A stretch of 50,571 bases of DNA from JBCCSZ01 sp039199225. GTDB lineage: Bacteria > Bacteroidota > Bacteroidia > Chitinophagales > Saprospiraceae. Below the pieces are notes generated by a model. The model was not told the DNA's origin. It did not search any database and saw only the letters and a list, made by a program, of their open reading frames with translations. This document shows positions 24,035 through 32,521 of this stretch, piece after piece; position 1 is the stretch's first letter, and each line of letters opens with the position of its first letter. Position numbers and translations under genes: made by a program. The stretch is from contig JBCCSZ010000008.1 of the NCBI GenBank assembly GCA_039199225.1, forward strand, positions 1 through 50,571, written 5' to 3'.

Positions 24035-24616
24035 TTAGTTGATTTTCAACAGCTCTACTTCGAAAATAAGCGTTGAAAAAGGCTTGATCATCGCACCGGC
24101 GCCGCGCTCGCCATAGGCTAAGTTGTATGGAATGAAGAGTTTCCACTTGGAACCGACAGGCATCAACTGAAGGGCTTCTACCCATCCTTTGATAACACCA
24201 TTCACTGGGAAAGTCGCAGGCTCGCCACGCTTGACAGAGCTGTCGAACACTGTACCATCCATCAAGGTGCCATGGTAGTGCGTCGTTACTTTATCGGTAG
24301 CCTTTGGCTTGGGGCCGCTGCCTTCCGTCATAACTTCATACTGCAGGCCACTCGGCAAGCTGATTACGCTCTCTCTTTTCGCATTTTCAGCCAGGAATTT
24401 GGCACCCGCCTCGATGTTTGGGCCGTATTTAGACGCCGCTTCGCTGCTCAAATGCTTTTGGATTGTCATGTTGGCCTGCTGAAGATTGACGGTCGCATTG
24501 CCTTTGAGAAAGGCAGCAAAACCTTCTGCCAATTCCTTGGCATCCACCTCCGTTAAACCCTGTTCTTTGAGATTGTTGGCCAGGATGACACCAACGCTGT
24601 AACTAAATGAGCTCAT
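24035..24616 (-). CDS. FKBP-type peptidyl-prolyl isomerase (FklB-like)
   Basis: 193 residues, starting MSSFSYSVGVILANNLKEQG (CAT 24614-24616). An N-terminal helical dimerisation domain (about 1-85) precedes the FKBP domain, which has KVTTHYHGTLMDGTVFDSS, FPVNGVIKGWVEALQLMPVGSKWKLFIP and LAYGERG. No signal peptide, so a cytoplasmic FklB/FKBP22-type foldase rather than periplasmic FkpA. The frame continues upstream to 24703 but that part has no helix pattern of the family. It lies 110 bases downstream of the M28 gene on the same strand. Confidence 0.92.
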   Translation of the reverse strand: MSSFSYSVGVILANNLKEQGLTEVDAKELAEGFAAFLKGNATVNLQQANMTIQKHLSSEAASKYGPNIEAGAKFLAENAKRESVISLPSGLQYEVMTEGSGPKPKATDKVTTHYHGTLMDGTVFDSSVKRGEPATFPVNGVIKGWVEALQLMPVGSKWKLFIPYNLAYGERGAGAMIKPFSTLIFEVELLKIN

Positions 24617-24689
24617 ATGTATTTGTGAGAAATTCAAGCTGCGATTTGCTTTTTGAAAAGCTTTTGATACACCGCAACTTGGGTTAAAA

Positions 24690-24710
24690 ATAATGATTCC
24701 CAATCGGGAA
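24690..24710 (-). terminator. Weak hairpin after the M28 peptidase gene
   Basis: On the minus strand TTCCC pairs with GGGAA around GATT and is followed by TCATTATTTTT. The stem is short, so termination would be partial, allowing read-through to the FKBP gene. Confidence 0.35.
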
Positions 24711-24726
24711 ATTAATAGATTCGTTT

Positions 24727-26277
24727 TTACTCCTTACCATCGTAGAGCTTCTTGCCTGCCTGCTCATACTTGTCGCCAGCCGTCCATTGAGGGCGCTCCT
24801 GGCGGTCAGCCAGAATGCGGGCCGTGTGAACATAGGCTTTGCAGTACTTGAGAAAATAGTCGAAGTCCACCGATTCTGCTTCGTCTGCTACTTGGTGGTA
24901 ATACTTCAGCAGCGTTTCATCAAAAGCTGCTATACCAGGCGAAAAATTGACGGCAGGAACGCCTTTCTTGGCAAAGGAGGCATTGTCGGAACGGTCGTAT
25001 AAATTCTGCTCCGGTGCCGGATCGTCCAATACCTTGAGTCCAAAGGGAGAGGCACCAGCTTTGATCTGTTCATCCACTCCGGTGCGACCAAAGCCCACAA
25101 CGGAGACAGAGGTAGTATCATTGTAACCTGCGCCGTCGGTATTGAAGTTGAAAACCGTTTGTTCCAGAGGAATCAATGGATACTCGGCATAATAGGCACT
25201 TCCCAGTAAGCCAATCTCCTCTCCGGTAACCGCCAATACGATCACCGAGCGCAGCGGCCGGCGCTTTGCCAAAGACTTGGCAGCCGACAACAAGGCAACG
25301 GTCCCCATGGCATTGTCCCGAGTACCGTTGAAGATGCTATCTGCCGGCGTAAAGGCACCACCCCCTTCTTTGCCCATACCAACATGGTCGTAATGAGCCG
25401 ATAGCAAGATGTACTCTTTCTTCAGTTCTTCATCCCGGCCTTCGATGATTCCACAAACATTATTGGAATACACTTCGTTCTTGACAGACGCACTGCTGAC
25501 CAAGGAAGCCTTCAGCTTTTTGCGCTTCTTCTTGTCTTTGAGCTGCTCCAACAGACCATCTGGCAAAGTCTTCACCCAACCGTAAGGAATGGTCGGCTTA
25601 TCGACATCATCATCGCTTTCAGAGGCCAGTCGAAGGTTGGGTTTACCAAAGTAGGAAGTAAAAAACTGCCAGGGAACATTGAGCTGGTACAATTCAAACA
25701 ATGCCAAGGCTCCCCTTTCTGCCGCCATTTTGCGCTTCTTAGCCATAGACTTGAAAATGGTCAAGGGGTCTTTACCATCGGGAATACCAGCGTCGACCAA
25801 AACAATTTTACCTTTAACGTCGAGCCCCTTGTAGTCATTGTGGCCTTTCGCCTCATCTACCCAACCAAAGCCAGCATAGGCCATCGGACTGTCAAACTTG
25901 GCTGCCTCACCAACAATGACCAGCAAATCGCCCCCTTGAGAGTAGGTCGCTTTGTCCAGCGTAAGCTCGGCAGTTGTTGGAGGTGTATTCGAAACAAAGG
26001 TAATTTGCTGAAAGTAATGGTCCTGGCCCGGAGGAGTTGATAAACCATATGCTCTAAAGTGGTCGGACAGAAACTGGGCTGCTATGTCGTTTCCAGGGCT
26101 ACCCGTGCGCCTGCCACCCAATGCATCGGAAGACAAAAACCGCAACTGTGCCTCCACATCAACCCTTTCAAGGCTGAATTCAGGCAATTCCAGAAATGTT
26201 TGCATGTCTGCCTGCCCCCAAAGCCCTTGACACAAACAGAGGGTACAAAGAGCAGAAATCACACTTTTCATCCGCAT
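24727..26277 (-). CDS. Exported M28-family metallopeptidase with PA domain
   Basis: About 516 residues, signal peptide MRMKSVISALCTLCLCQGLWGQ. The M28 zinc-site motifs are present: SAHYDHVG, GTRDNAMGT, TGEEIGLLGS, FNTDGAGY and a late YHQVADE. Between about residues 130 and 270 lies a PA-type insert (SPMAYAGFGWVDEA...GLDVKGKIVLVDAG). Such enzymes are co-catalytic di-zinc aminopeptidases or carboxypeptidases acting outside the cytoplasm. Start choice: M at 26277 (or 26271); the frame opens at 26304 with a charged stretch ahead of the signal. A Lys-rich KDKKKRKKLK linker is present. Flanked by the FKBP and M20 genes in the same orientation. Confidence 0.92.
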   Translation of the reverse strand: MRMKSVISALCTLCLCQGLWGQADMQTFLELPEFSLERVDVEAQLRFLSSDALGGRRTGSPGNDIAAQFLSDHFRAYGLSTPPGQDHYFQQITFVSNTPPTTAELTLDKATYSQGGDLLVIVGEAAKFDSPMAYAGFGWVDEAKGHNDYKGLDVKGKIVLVDAGIPDGKDPLTIFKSMAKKRKMAAERGALALFELYQLNVPWQFFTSYFGKPNLRLASESDDDVDKPTIPYGWVKTLPDGLLEQLKDKKKRKKLKASLVSSASVKNEVYSNNVCGIIEGRDEELKKEYILLSAHYDHVGMGKEGGGAFTPADSIFNGTRDNAMGTVALLSAAKSLAKRRPLRSVIVLAVTGEEIGLLGSAYYAEYPLIPLEQTVFNFNTDGAGYNDTTSVSVVGFGRTGVDEQIKAGASPFGLKVLDDPAPEQNLYDRSDNASFAKKGVPAVNFSPGIAAFDETLLKYYHQVADEAESVDFDYFLKYCKAYVHTARILADRQERPQWTAGDKYEQAGKKLYDGKE

Positions 26278-26469
26278 AAACTTTTTACATTTGATAGTAT
26301 TCAACCCGAGTTACCATTCCATTTCCCCAGTTGTGTAAAATAGGAAAGAATTCGAAAACCACTCCTGCTGGCCTACCTAAAAGCATTTGGGAAAGGCAGC
26401 TTGGTTTACACATCTTTCAACGGAGCATTGGAACGACTAGCAATTCCCAATCGATTTTGTACTCAGCAA

Positions 26470-27867
26470 TTAGGATGCCGCCTGCTTCATTTCCGTATAA
26501 TACTGGTAGAAGTATGGAATCGTCTCGATGCCTTTGTAAAAGTTGAACAAGCCGTAGTGCTCGTTGGGAGAATGGATGTCGTCCGAATCCAAACCAAAGC
26601 CCATCAGCACGGTATTGACATTTAGCACCTCGCCGAACATGGCAACGATCGGAATACTTCCACCACCTCTTTGAGGAATTGGGTCTTTGCGGAAAGACTT
26701 TTTCAATGCCTTGGCAGCCGCCTTGTATTCGATGCTGTCTGTTGGTGTTACGGCCGGATGCCCGCCGTGATGCGGTGTCACTTTCACCTTAACTGCGTCC
26801 GGAGCAATGCTCTCGAAGTGCTTTTGGAACAGCTTGGTGATCTTATCAGGGTCTTGGTTGGGAACGAGGCGCATGCTGATCTTAGCGTAAGCCTTGGACG
26901 GCAGTACGGTTTTGGCACCTTCGCCAATGTATCCACCCCAGATGCCGTTGACGTCCAGCGTCGGGCGGATGGAAGTTCGTTCCAATGTCGTATAGCTTGT
27001 TTCACCATGGACATCGCGAACAGCCAGGTCCTTCTTGTACTTGTTCAAGCTAAAGGGCGCCTTGTTCATTTCTTCCCGTTCCTTCTTACCCACTCTCACT
27101 ACGTCCTCATAAAAACCTGGAATGCGAATCTTATTGCGCTTATCGTGCAAAGAAGCAATCATGTCGCAGAGGATATTGATGGGATTACCGACAGCACCAC
27201 CGTATACGCCGGAATGCAAATCGCGGTTCGGCCCCGTCACTTCCACTTCGACATAGCTCAGCCCTCTCAAACCAGTTGTAATAGACGGCTTGTTGTTGGC
27301 AATGATGGAGGTATCAGATACCAGGATGACATCGCAGGCCAGCTTTTTCGCATTTTTCTTGCAAAAAGTTTCCAAATTATCAGAACCGACCTCCTCTTCT
27401 CCTTCGATGAGGAACTTGACATTACACGGCAAGGCATCGTTGGCCATCATGGCTTCGAAGGCTTTGACATGCATGAACACCTGTCCTTTATCGTCGCAAG
27501 CACCGCGGGCGAAGACAGCCCCTTTGGGATGTAGCTTGGTCTTTTTGACAACTGGCTCGAAAGGTCCGCTGGTCCAGAGGTCGAGGGGATCGGGAGGTTG
27601 CACGTCGTAATGGCCATAAACCAGGACCGTTGGAAGGTTCTTATCAATTATTTTTTCGGCTGTTACGATGGGATGCCCTTTAGTTTCATTAAGTTTAATG
27701 TTTTCGGCACCTGCAGCTTCGAGCTTGGCGATGAGGAATTTGGCCGCCTTCAAAACATCGTCTTTAAATGCCGGATCGGCACTGACGGAAGGGATGCGCA
27801 ACCAGTCCATCAATTCGTCCAGGTAACGCTCTTTATTGGCCTTATGGTATTTCTGTACAGCTTGCAT
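26470..27867 (-). CDS. M20-family dipeptidase (CNDP/PepV-like)
   Basis: 465 residues, cytoplasmic (no signal). Zinc-site motifs: VLVYGHYDVQPPDPLDLW with His86 and Asp88, GACDDKGQ with Asp125/126, IEGEEEVGS with catalytic Glu158 and Glu159, SDTSIIANNKPSI, and the dimerisation lid between. The sequence is closest in style to carnosinase-like dipeptidases that cut dipeptides for amino-acid use. With the POT importer and S9 oligopeptidases it forms the last step of a plausible peptide-use route. Separated from the M28 gene by about 190 bases, so probably its own promoter; no good -7 box was seen. Confidence 0.92.
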   Translation of the reverse strand: MQAVQKYHKANKERYLDELMDWLRIPSVSADPAFKDDVLKAAKFLIAKLEAAGAENIKLNETKGHPIVTAEKIIDKNLPTVLVYGHYDVQPPDPLDLWTSGPFEPVVKKTKLHPKGAVFARGACDDKGQVFMHVKAFEAMMANDALPCNVKFLIEGEEEVGSDNLETFCKKNAKKLACDVILVSDTSIIANNKPSITTGLRGLSYVEVEVTGPNRDLHSGVYGGAVGNPINILCDMIASLHDKRNKIRIPGFYEDVVRVGKKEREEMNKAPFSLNKYKKDLAVRDVHGETSYTTLERTSIRPTLDVNGIWGGYIGEGAKTVLPSKAYAKISMRLVPNQDPDKITKLFQKHFESIAPDAVKVKVTPHHGGHPAVTPTDSIEYKAAAKALKKSFRKDPIPQRGGGSIPIVAMFGEVLNVNTVLMGFGLDSDDIHSPNEHYGLFNFYKGIETIPYFYQYYTEMKQAAS

Positions 27868-28086
27868 AGTAGGGATAATATTGGCTTAGTTAATTAAGTA
27901 GCGATTTATTTGTCAAAAAGCCTTTAGCAGCATTTTTTAACACAAAACAGATCATTCAAAACAGCCGTTTGGCTCACACATATAAATCGGGGCAAATATA
28001 CGCAAAAGTATGGGGCCAGGGGGAGCTGAAACTTTTTTTGTTGGTCAAGCAACCCTTTTTATCGACTCGACGTGTAAGGAAATAAT

Positions 28087-28641
28087 ATGGAGCATAGTGA
28101 ACTACAACAATTATTGAAAGCTTGTCGGAAAAACGACCGCAAAAGTCAGCGGACGCTATACGGCTTGTTTTTCAACTACGCTATGACCATTTGCAGTCGC
28201 TACGCTGGCTCGGAACCGGAAGCACAAGAGATGATGAACGATGGTTTCGTCAAGGTTTTTCTGAATATGCACAAATACCGCCCGGAGGTGCCTTTTCGGG
28301 CTTGGCTCAACCGCATCATGGTGAATACAGCCATCGACTACTACCGAAAGCGAAAGGACAATCCACCGATAGTAGACCTGGTGTATGCTCGGCATGCAGA
28401 GAGTAAATCCATGGCCTTAGACGAACTGTCTACCAAAGAAATTCTCCAATTGGTTCAAAAACTTCCGCCAGCTTACCGATTGGTATTCAGCCTCTATGTT
28501 GTAGAAGGTTATAAGCATGAAGAAATCGCCGAGCAGCTCCAAATCAGTGTGGGTACTTCCAAATCCAATCTAGCCAGAGCTAAAGCGAAGTTGAGAAAAA
28601 TGATTTTGAATAACCAGGGCAAACAACGCCATTATGGATGA
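28087..28641 (+). CDS. ECF-type RNA polymerase sigma factor
   Basis: 184 residues of the sigma-70 ECF class. Region 2 is at about 10-80 (QRTLYGLFFNYAMTICSRYAG, EAQEMMNDGFVKVFLNMHKYRPEVPFRAWLNRIMVNTAIDYYRKRK). Region 4 is at about 120-175 (LPPAYRLVFSLYVVEGYKHEEIAEQLQISVGTSKSNLARAKAKLRK). It overlaps the next gene by 8 bases, and that gene encodes its probable anti-sigma partner. The pair and the following lipoprotein form an operon likely controlled by envelope state. Confidence 0.93.
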   Translation: MEHSELQQLLKACRKNDRKSQRTLYGLFFNYAMTICSRYAGSEPEAQEMMNDGFVKVFLNMHKYRPEVPFRAWLNRIMVNTAIDYYRKRKDNPPIVDLVYARHAESKSMALDELSTKEILQLVQKLPPAYRLVFSLYVVEGYKHEEIAEQLQISVGTSKSNLARAKAKLRKMILNNQGKQRHYG

Positions 28642-29866
28642 TCCAATGTTTGAAAAGCACTTCCAGGATCGGCTCCGGGAAACCCAATCGTTTGACTTCG
28701 AGGAGTCTGCTTGGGAATCTGTGGCCAGCCGACTGGATCAGGCGCAAAAGAAACGGCCACTCGCCTGGCTTTGGTGGTTCAGCGGAGGCTTACTTGCTGT
28801 AGCGGTCCTTGGATTTTTCCTATGGTCTCATACAACCCAAGAGGCTATTTCCACCCCTACACCACTGCCCAAAACCACGGGGCAGCCGAATCCATCCATT
28901 GATAAACAACCCATTGCAAGCACTTCAAAACCAGCTAAGCAAACCAAAGCAGAGGCCGACTCTAAACAAGTTAAATCCCGTAGAGATGTATCCGATCAAA
29001 AAGTATTTCCCTCTAGTTCCCCAAAGACCTCTAATCGCCCGAGGCCACAACGAGGGTCCGCACCTATTATGCCAGTACCCCAAGGAAGTCAGCCGAATCG
29101 TAGAAGCCATCGCGCCTCTGCTCCTTTGGCTGCCTTTCCGTTCGTGGCATCCAAGCCTTCTAGGGCCAAATCGACAGATTCCATCCGCGTCCTTCCCCAC
29201 AAAATTGTACCTACGGAAGCACGTCAGGTTGTTTGTCTGCACCAAAAAATGTTACCTACGGCCATAGGCATCAGCGGCGCTCGTGGAAGCTTGTACCAAG
29301 AAGCATACGACAACCTACAATCCGTCCATTCCAACCGAAGCCATGTCCTGCAACTGGACCTTTACTGGCGGTTGCATCGCCGTTTTTGGTTGCAACTAGG
29401 TCTGGGACATCATTGGTTGGAGCAGGAAATCAGCCTAGAACCTTCGAGGTCTGGTATCCAGCTACCCGGGAATGCTTATCTGCGACCGGGGGAATATGTC
29501 AGTCGATGGCGGCTGGAACAAAGGCATTGGCAGTATCAGGTCGGTTTTCGCTTGTTCCCCGTGCAGCTTCGCCGCTGGCAGCTTTTCACCGATTTGAATC
29601 TCGGCATCCGGCAGGTATATCGGGGGCAACAAATGGCAAATATTGGTAACTTTAGAACGATGGAATCCGAGCGCAGCGAGGAAATACCCTATGAAACGGG
29701 AGGCATCCACCTATCTGAGTGGCAAATTGGCTTGGGCGCCTCTTATCGCCTTTTGGATCGTTGGTGGTTGGAAGCCGGATGGCATCGCTCCCTTTTGATC
29801 AAGGAAAGAAAGGAATCCATCTACACAAAACAAGCGCTCAGAATTGGGCTTCGGTTTCAATATTAA
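28634..29866 (+). CDS. Membrane-anchored putative anti-sigma factor with C-terminal barrel-like domain
   Basis: 410 residues. The N-terminal ~45 residues (MFEKHFQDRLRETQSFDFEESAWESVASRLDQ) are cytosolic and helical, like anti-sigma segments; a single TM follows (WLWWFSGGLLAVAVLGFFLW). A ~130-residue Pro/Ser/Lys-rich linker comes next, then about 200 residues of alternating aromatic strands (LQLDLYWRLHRRFWLQLGLG, WQYQVGFRLFPVQLRRWQLFTDLNLG) ending IGLRFQY, as in outer-membrane barrels. So one chain seems to run from cytoplasm to a beta-rich envelope domain. The start overlaps the sigma gene by 8 bases, implying coupling. Function as anti-sigma is inferred from position and layout. Confidence 0.65.
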   Translation: MDDPMFEKHFQDRLRETQSFDFEESAWESVASRLDQAQKKRPLAWLWWFSGGLLAVAVLGFFLWSHTTQEAISTPTPLPKTTGQPNPSIDKQPIASTSKPAKQTKAEADSKQVKSRRDVSDQKVFPSSSPKTSNRPRPQRGSAPIMPVPQGSQPNRRSHRASAPLAAFPFVASKPSRAKSTDSIRVLPHKIVPTEARQVVCLHQKMLPTAIGISGARGSLYQEAYDNLQSVHSNRSHVLQLDLYWRLHRRFWLQLGLGHHWLEQEISLEPSRSGIQLPGNAYLRPGEYVSRWRLEQRHWQYQVGFRLFPVQLRRWQLFTDLNLGIRQVYRGQQMANIGNFRTMESERSEEIPYETGGIHLSEWQIGLGASYRLLDRWWLEAGWHRSLLIKERKESIYTKQALRIGLRFQY

Positions 29867-29887
29867 GTTTCACCTAAATCTACAAAA

Positions 29888-30724
29888 ATGAAAAATCATC
29901 TTTTATTTGGTCTACTGATAATCATGTCTTTGACAGCTTGCCAAAAGGATTTTGCACTCCTGCCAAAGTCCAAGGATAAAGCTGGATTATTGGTCAAAGA
30001 AATCAAATATTTTCACAAGCTAGATGATGGGACAGAACCCTCCAAGACCGATTCCACGCTTTATTTTTACAACGATCAAAAGCTACTGATCCGCAAGGAA
30101 AACTACGATTTGGGAGCAATTCAGACCATTGTAAGGGTTGAGGTCTATACGTACGACGGTCGCAAACGGCTGATAAAGGAGCAAACGGAGAACCTCAATG
30201 GCAGTGTTTTCCGACACACTGAATATACTTATAAAGGAAATTCGAAGCGAATAAGTACGGAGACGAAGTTTAATCAAGCAGAAGAAAATCCCCACACGCA
30301 TTATGAGTACGAATACAATGATAAGGGACAAATGATCAAGATGGATAGATACAACATGGGCTATTCCCAACTGGATAACAACGCCACAAAAATGGGACTT
30401 CCATTCGCCAGTACCACCGAGTATTACTACAAAAACAACGGCTCTTTGCGGATGTCGGTCTTTCGCCCTGTCTACTCGACCAATTTCATCAAAAGTGTTT
30501 ATATCTACAACGAGGCCAATATGCTGACCGAGGAATACAGAGACGAGATTTTGATGAATTCCTACACTTATGAGGCGGATGGCCTTGTCAAGAAATTCAA
30601 TGGCCTGGGGACACTCGTGGAAGAGGTCCAGTACGACAAAGTCGGGCAGATCGTCTCTAGCAAGCGTTTCTTATCTCGCTCCAACAGCACGAGGGTGTAT
30701 CTAACCGACTATACCTACAAATAG
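29888..30724 (+). CDS. Lipoprotein with YD-like repeats
   Basis: 278 residues; signal peptide with lipobox SLTAC (MKNHLLFGLLIIMSLTAC). The body is made of repeating Tyr-rich strands: STLYFYNDQKLLIRKENY, VEVYTYDGRKRLIKEQTE, THYEYEYNDKGQMIKMD, SVYIYNEANMLTEEYRD, QYDKVGQIVSSKR. This resembles the YD/RHS-like repeats of Bacteroidota surface lipoproteins, though too short for a full RHS shell. It follows the barrel/anti-sigma gene by 21 bases and is probably in the same operon. Role unknown; may bind carbohydrate or another envelope component. Confidence 0.72.
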   Translation: MKNHLLFGLLIIMSLTACQKDFALLPKSKDKAGLLVKEIKYFHKLDDGTEPSKTDSTLYFYNDQKLLIRKENYDLGAIQTIVRVEVYTYDGRKRLIKEQTENLNGSVFRHTEYTYKGNSKRISTETKFNQAEENPHTHYEYEYNDKGQMIKMDRYNMGYSQLDNNATKMGLPFASTTEYYYKNNGSLRMSVFRPVYSTNFIKSVYIYNEANMLTEEYRDEILMNSYTYEADGLVKKFNGLGTLVEEVQYDKVGQIVSSKRFLSRSNSTRVYLTDYTYK

Positions 30725-30813
30725 GAAGGTTGGTCGTGGCAAATATTTGAGCCTAGTGATGTACACTTCCAAATGACTGCCCTCTCATAGGTAAGAACTG
30801 CAACTTGAATGGG

Positions 30814-31425
30814 CTAGTCGGCATTCAATTCTTCATTGAGGCTTTTGAATACTTTTTTGTAAAATGGATTGGTTGGGTCGCGCCGGAGCAATTCTTCGCA
30901 ATGCCTTCTGGCTTTTTTGAACTTGCGGCGATCGATGGATTGATGCATTTTATGCTCGACGGTTCGATTGCTGCTGCAGTTTCCATTGCCACCGCTGATG
31001 GCGTGGGCCGATACCTTCAAATCGCCTTTGATGACCGGCTTATTTTCCAACTGAAAGCCAACGCTGATGACGAACATCGACTGATATTGCCTGACGATCC
31101 AGTGTTTGGCACTTTTGCGAAGGACCCGCATGACCTCCTGATCCAGATTACCACTCAAGTTATTCATCAACTCGATCTCCGGCGTTCCCCCCTCGGGAGA
31201 GACCGTTATGCGGACGTACAACTGACCAATTTCACAGTTGTTTCTCGATAAAAAAGGATAAGTGATGTTGCTATAGAAAAACTTCTTAAAAGCTTCAGCG
31301 CCCCCCTCAAAACGATCGTTGAGAACAGTATTGTAATTTTGAAAAGCCGCTGAATTGGAAGGTGCAAAACCGATCTTTCCACCAAGTAGTAGAGCGCAAC
31401 AGCAAATAATCGCCTGTAGTTTCAT
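30814..31425 (-). CDS. Exported protein with TonB-C-like domain
   Basis: 203 residues; signal peptide MKLQAIICCCALLLGGKIGFA. The middle part, FYSNITYPFLSRNNCEIGQLYVRITVSPEGGTPEIELMNNLSGNLDQEVMRVLRKSAKHW, is the pattern of a TonB C-terminal domain (YP...G.v.v.f.v...G.i....v....hp.ld.ea.r.l). The last ~60 residues are helical (RRKFKKARRHCEELLRRDPTNPFYKKVFKSLNEE), TPR-like. There is no N-terminal TM anchor or proline-rich linker, so it is not a classical TonB; probably a periplasmic protein using the fold for binding. It converges with the lipoprotein gene. Confidence 0.7.
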   Translation of the reverse strand: MKLQAIICCCALLLGGKIGFAPSNSAAFQNYNTVLNDRFEGGAEAFKKFFYSNITYPFLSRNNCEIGQLYVRITVSPEGGTPEIELMNNLSGNLDQEVMRVLRKSAKHWIVRQYQSMFVISVGFQLENKPVIKGDLKVSAHAISGGNGNCSSNRTVEHKMHQSIDRRKFKKARRHCEELLRRDPTNPFYKKVFKSLNEELNAD

Positions 31426-31886
31426 AGTCTATACCATTTGAAGACCACTAATTCATTTTAAAATTAACGCTGACAGACTACTTTTGGATTAAAAATAAGG
31501 AGGATTTAAGTGTTTTTTAGTTGGCAGATTGCCTAAAAACGAGCGTAATTCTTTGCGCCAGACTAACTTCAGCCCAAAGGATAGCCTTCCTAGCAATGCC
31601 AGATAATGGTCTGGCGCATCCCAAAAAACGGACCTTGGTACCCTCCTTTTATTCCAAGTTTTTTGACCAGCAGCCTGCTGGAATATCCATATGGCATAAA
31701 ACATGGATTAAAAAAATCCCAATAATACGAATGACAATTTTTGCCATTCACAAACAAGATGGCACAATATCAGGGGCGTGCCAAGTTTCAAATTTGACTA
31801 TTTTACTCGAAGGAACTATTTTTGCACATTAGAAAGACAACTCTTAGTGGTCTTCTCGTGTTAAATAAAAAAATGTTTCAATTACT
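31426..31886. other. 461-base intergenic region with structure and promoter elements
   Basis: No gene recognised. A TACTTTTG box lies at 31479-31486. A perfect 10-bp inverted repeat TGCGCCAGAC/GTCTGGCGCA spans 31554-31618, with an alternative GCCAGA/TCTGGC hairpin inside its right arm. The ferredoxin promoter is at 31793-31824. Confidence 0.45.
31793..31824 (+). promoter_or_regulatory. Promoter of the ferredoxin gene (TTTG-N20-TAnnTTTG)
   Basis: TTTG at 31793-31796 and TATTTTTG at 31817-31824 are separated by 20 bases, matching the Bacteroidota -33/-7 consensus in both sequence and spacing. It lies about 60 bases upstream of the ATG at 31887. This is the best promoter match in the window. 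Confidence 0.65.
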
Positions 31887-32234
31887 ATGGCTATTATTAT
31901 TACCGACGAATGTATCAACTGCGGTGCCTGTGAACCCGAATGCCCCAATACGGCCATTTACGAGGGTGGTGTTGAGTGGGCCATGTCGGATGGTACAACG
32001 GTAGAAGGGACTTATGTGCTAGAAGATGGAAAAGAAGTCGGCGTGGATGATCAACTAAGCCCAGTGTCTGAGGAGTACTACTTCATTGTTCCAGATAAAT
32101 GTACCGAATGCGTTGGTTTTCATGAAGAACCACAGTGTGCAGCCGTTTGCCCGGTTGATTGTTGTGTTCCAGACCCAGAACGCGAAGAAGAGGAAGAAGC
32201 CTTGATAGAGCGCCAAAAACGCCTACACGTCTAG
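31887..32234 (+). CDS. 2[4Fe-4S] ferredoxin, Allochromatium type
   Basis: 115 residues. First cluster motif CINCGACEPECP near the N-terminus; second is the extended CTECVGFHEEPQCAAVCPVDCC, where an insert separates the second and third Cys, the hallmark of Alvin-type ferredoxins. Such proteins carry two low-potential [4Fe-4S] clusters and serve as electron carriers. The C-terminus is a charged helix (PEREEEEEALIERQKR). It has its own promoter and terminator, so it is monocistronic. Confidence 0.94.
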   Translation: MAIIITDECINCGACEPECPNTAIYEGGVEWAMSDGTTVEGTYVLEDGKEVGVDDQLSPVSEEYYFIVPDKCTECVGFHEEPQCAAVCPVDCCVPDPEREEEEEALIERQKRLHV

Positions 32235-32348
32235 TAACTAACTGGATTTTTTCATCCTCAAAGTTGCAATTTCATTTTTCTAAGCCATACAGAAAATGGA
32301 AGATGCCGATAAAAATCTTTGCCTACAACAAGAAAGCTTGAATGACAT

Positions 32349-32395
32349 AATTAAAAGCCCATGGAGTAATACTCTGTGGGCTTTTAATTTTTCTA
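32349..32395. terminator. Strong hairpin terminator after the ferredoxin gene
   Basis: AATTAAAAGCCCA (32349-32361) pairs perfectly with TGGGCTTTTAATT (32377-32389), with inner GAGT/ACTC, followed by TTTTTC on the plus strand. It sits 115 bases past the ferredoxin stop. Confidence 0.75.
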
Positions 32396-32473
32396 TAAAA
32401 CCTCCCCACCAAAAGGTCAATCGCCAATTCAAATCCATGAGCCATTCTGAGGGTCAATGCATTTCATTTTAAG

Positions 32474-32481
32474 TATATTTG
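32474..32481 (+). promoter_or_regulatory. -7 promoter box of the fhs gene
   Basis: TATATTTG, an exact TAnnTTTG match, lies 40 bases before the ATG at 32522. No TTTG at the usual upstream distance. Confidence 0.45.
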
Positions 32482-32521
32482 CCATACGGATCAATTAGCA
32501 AATCTTCAAAAAACCATTGCA

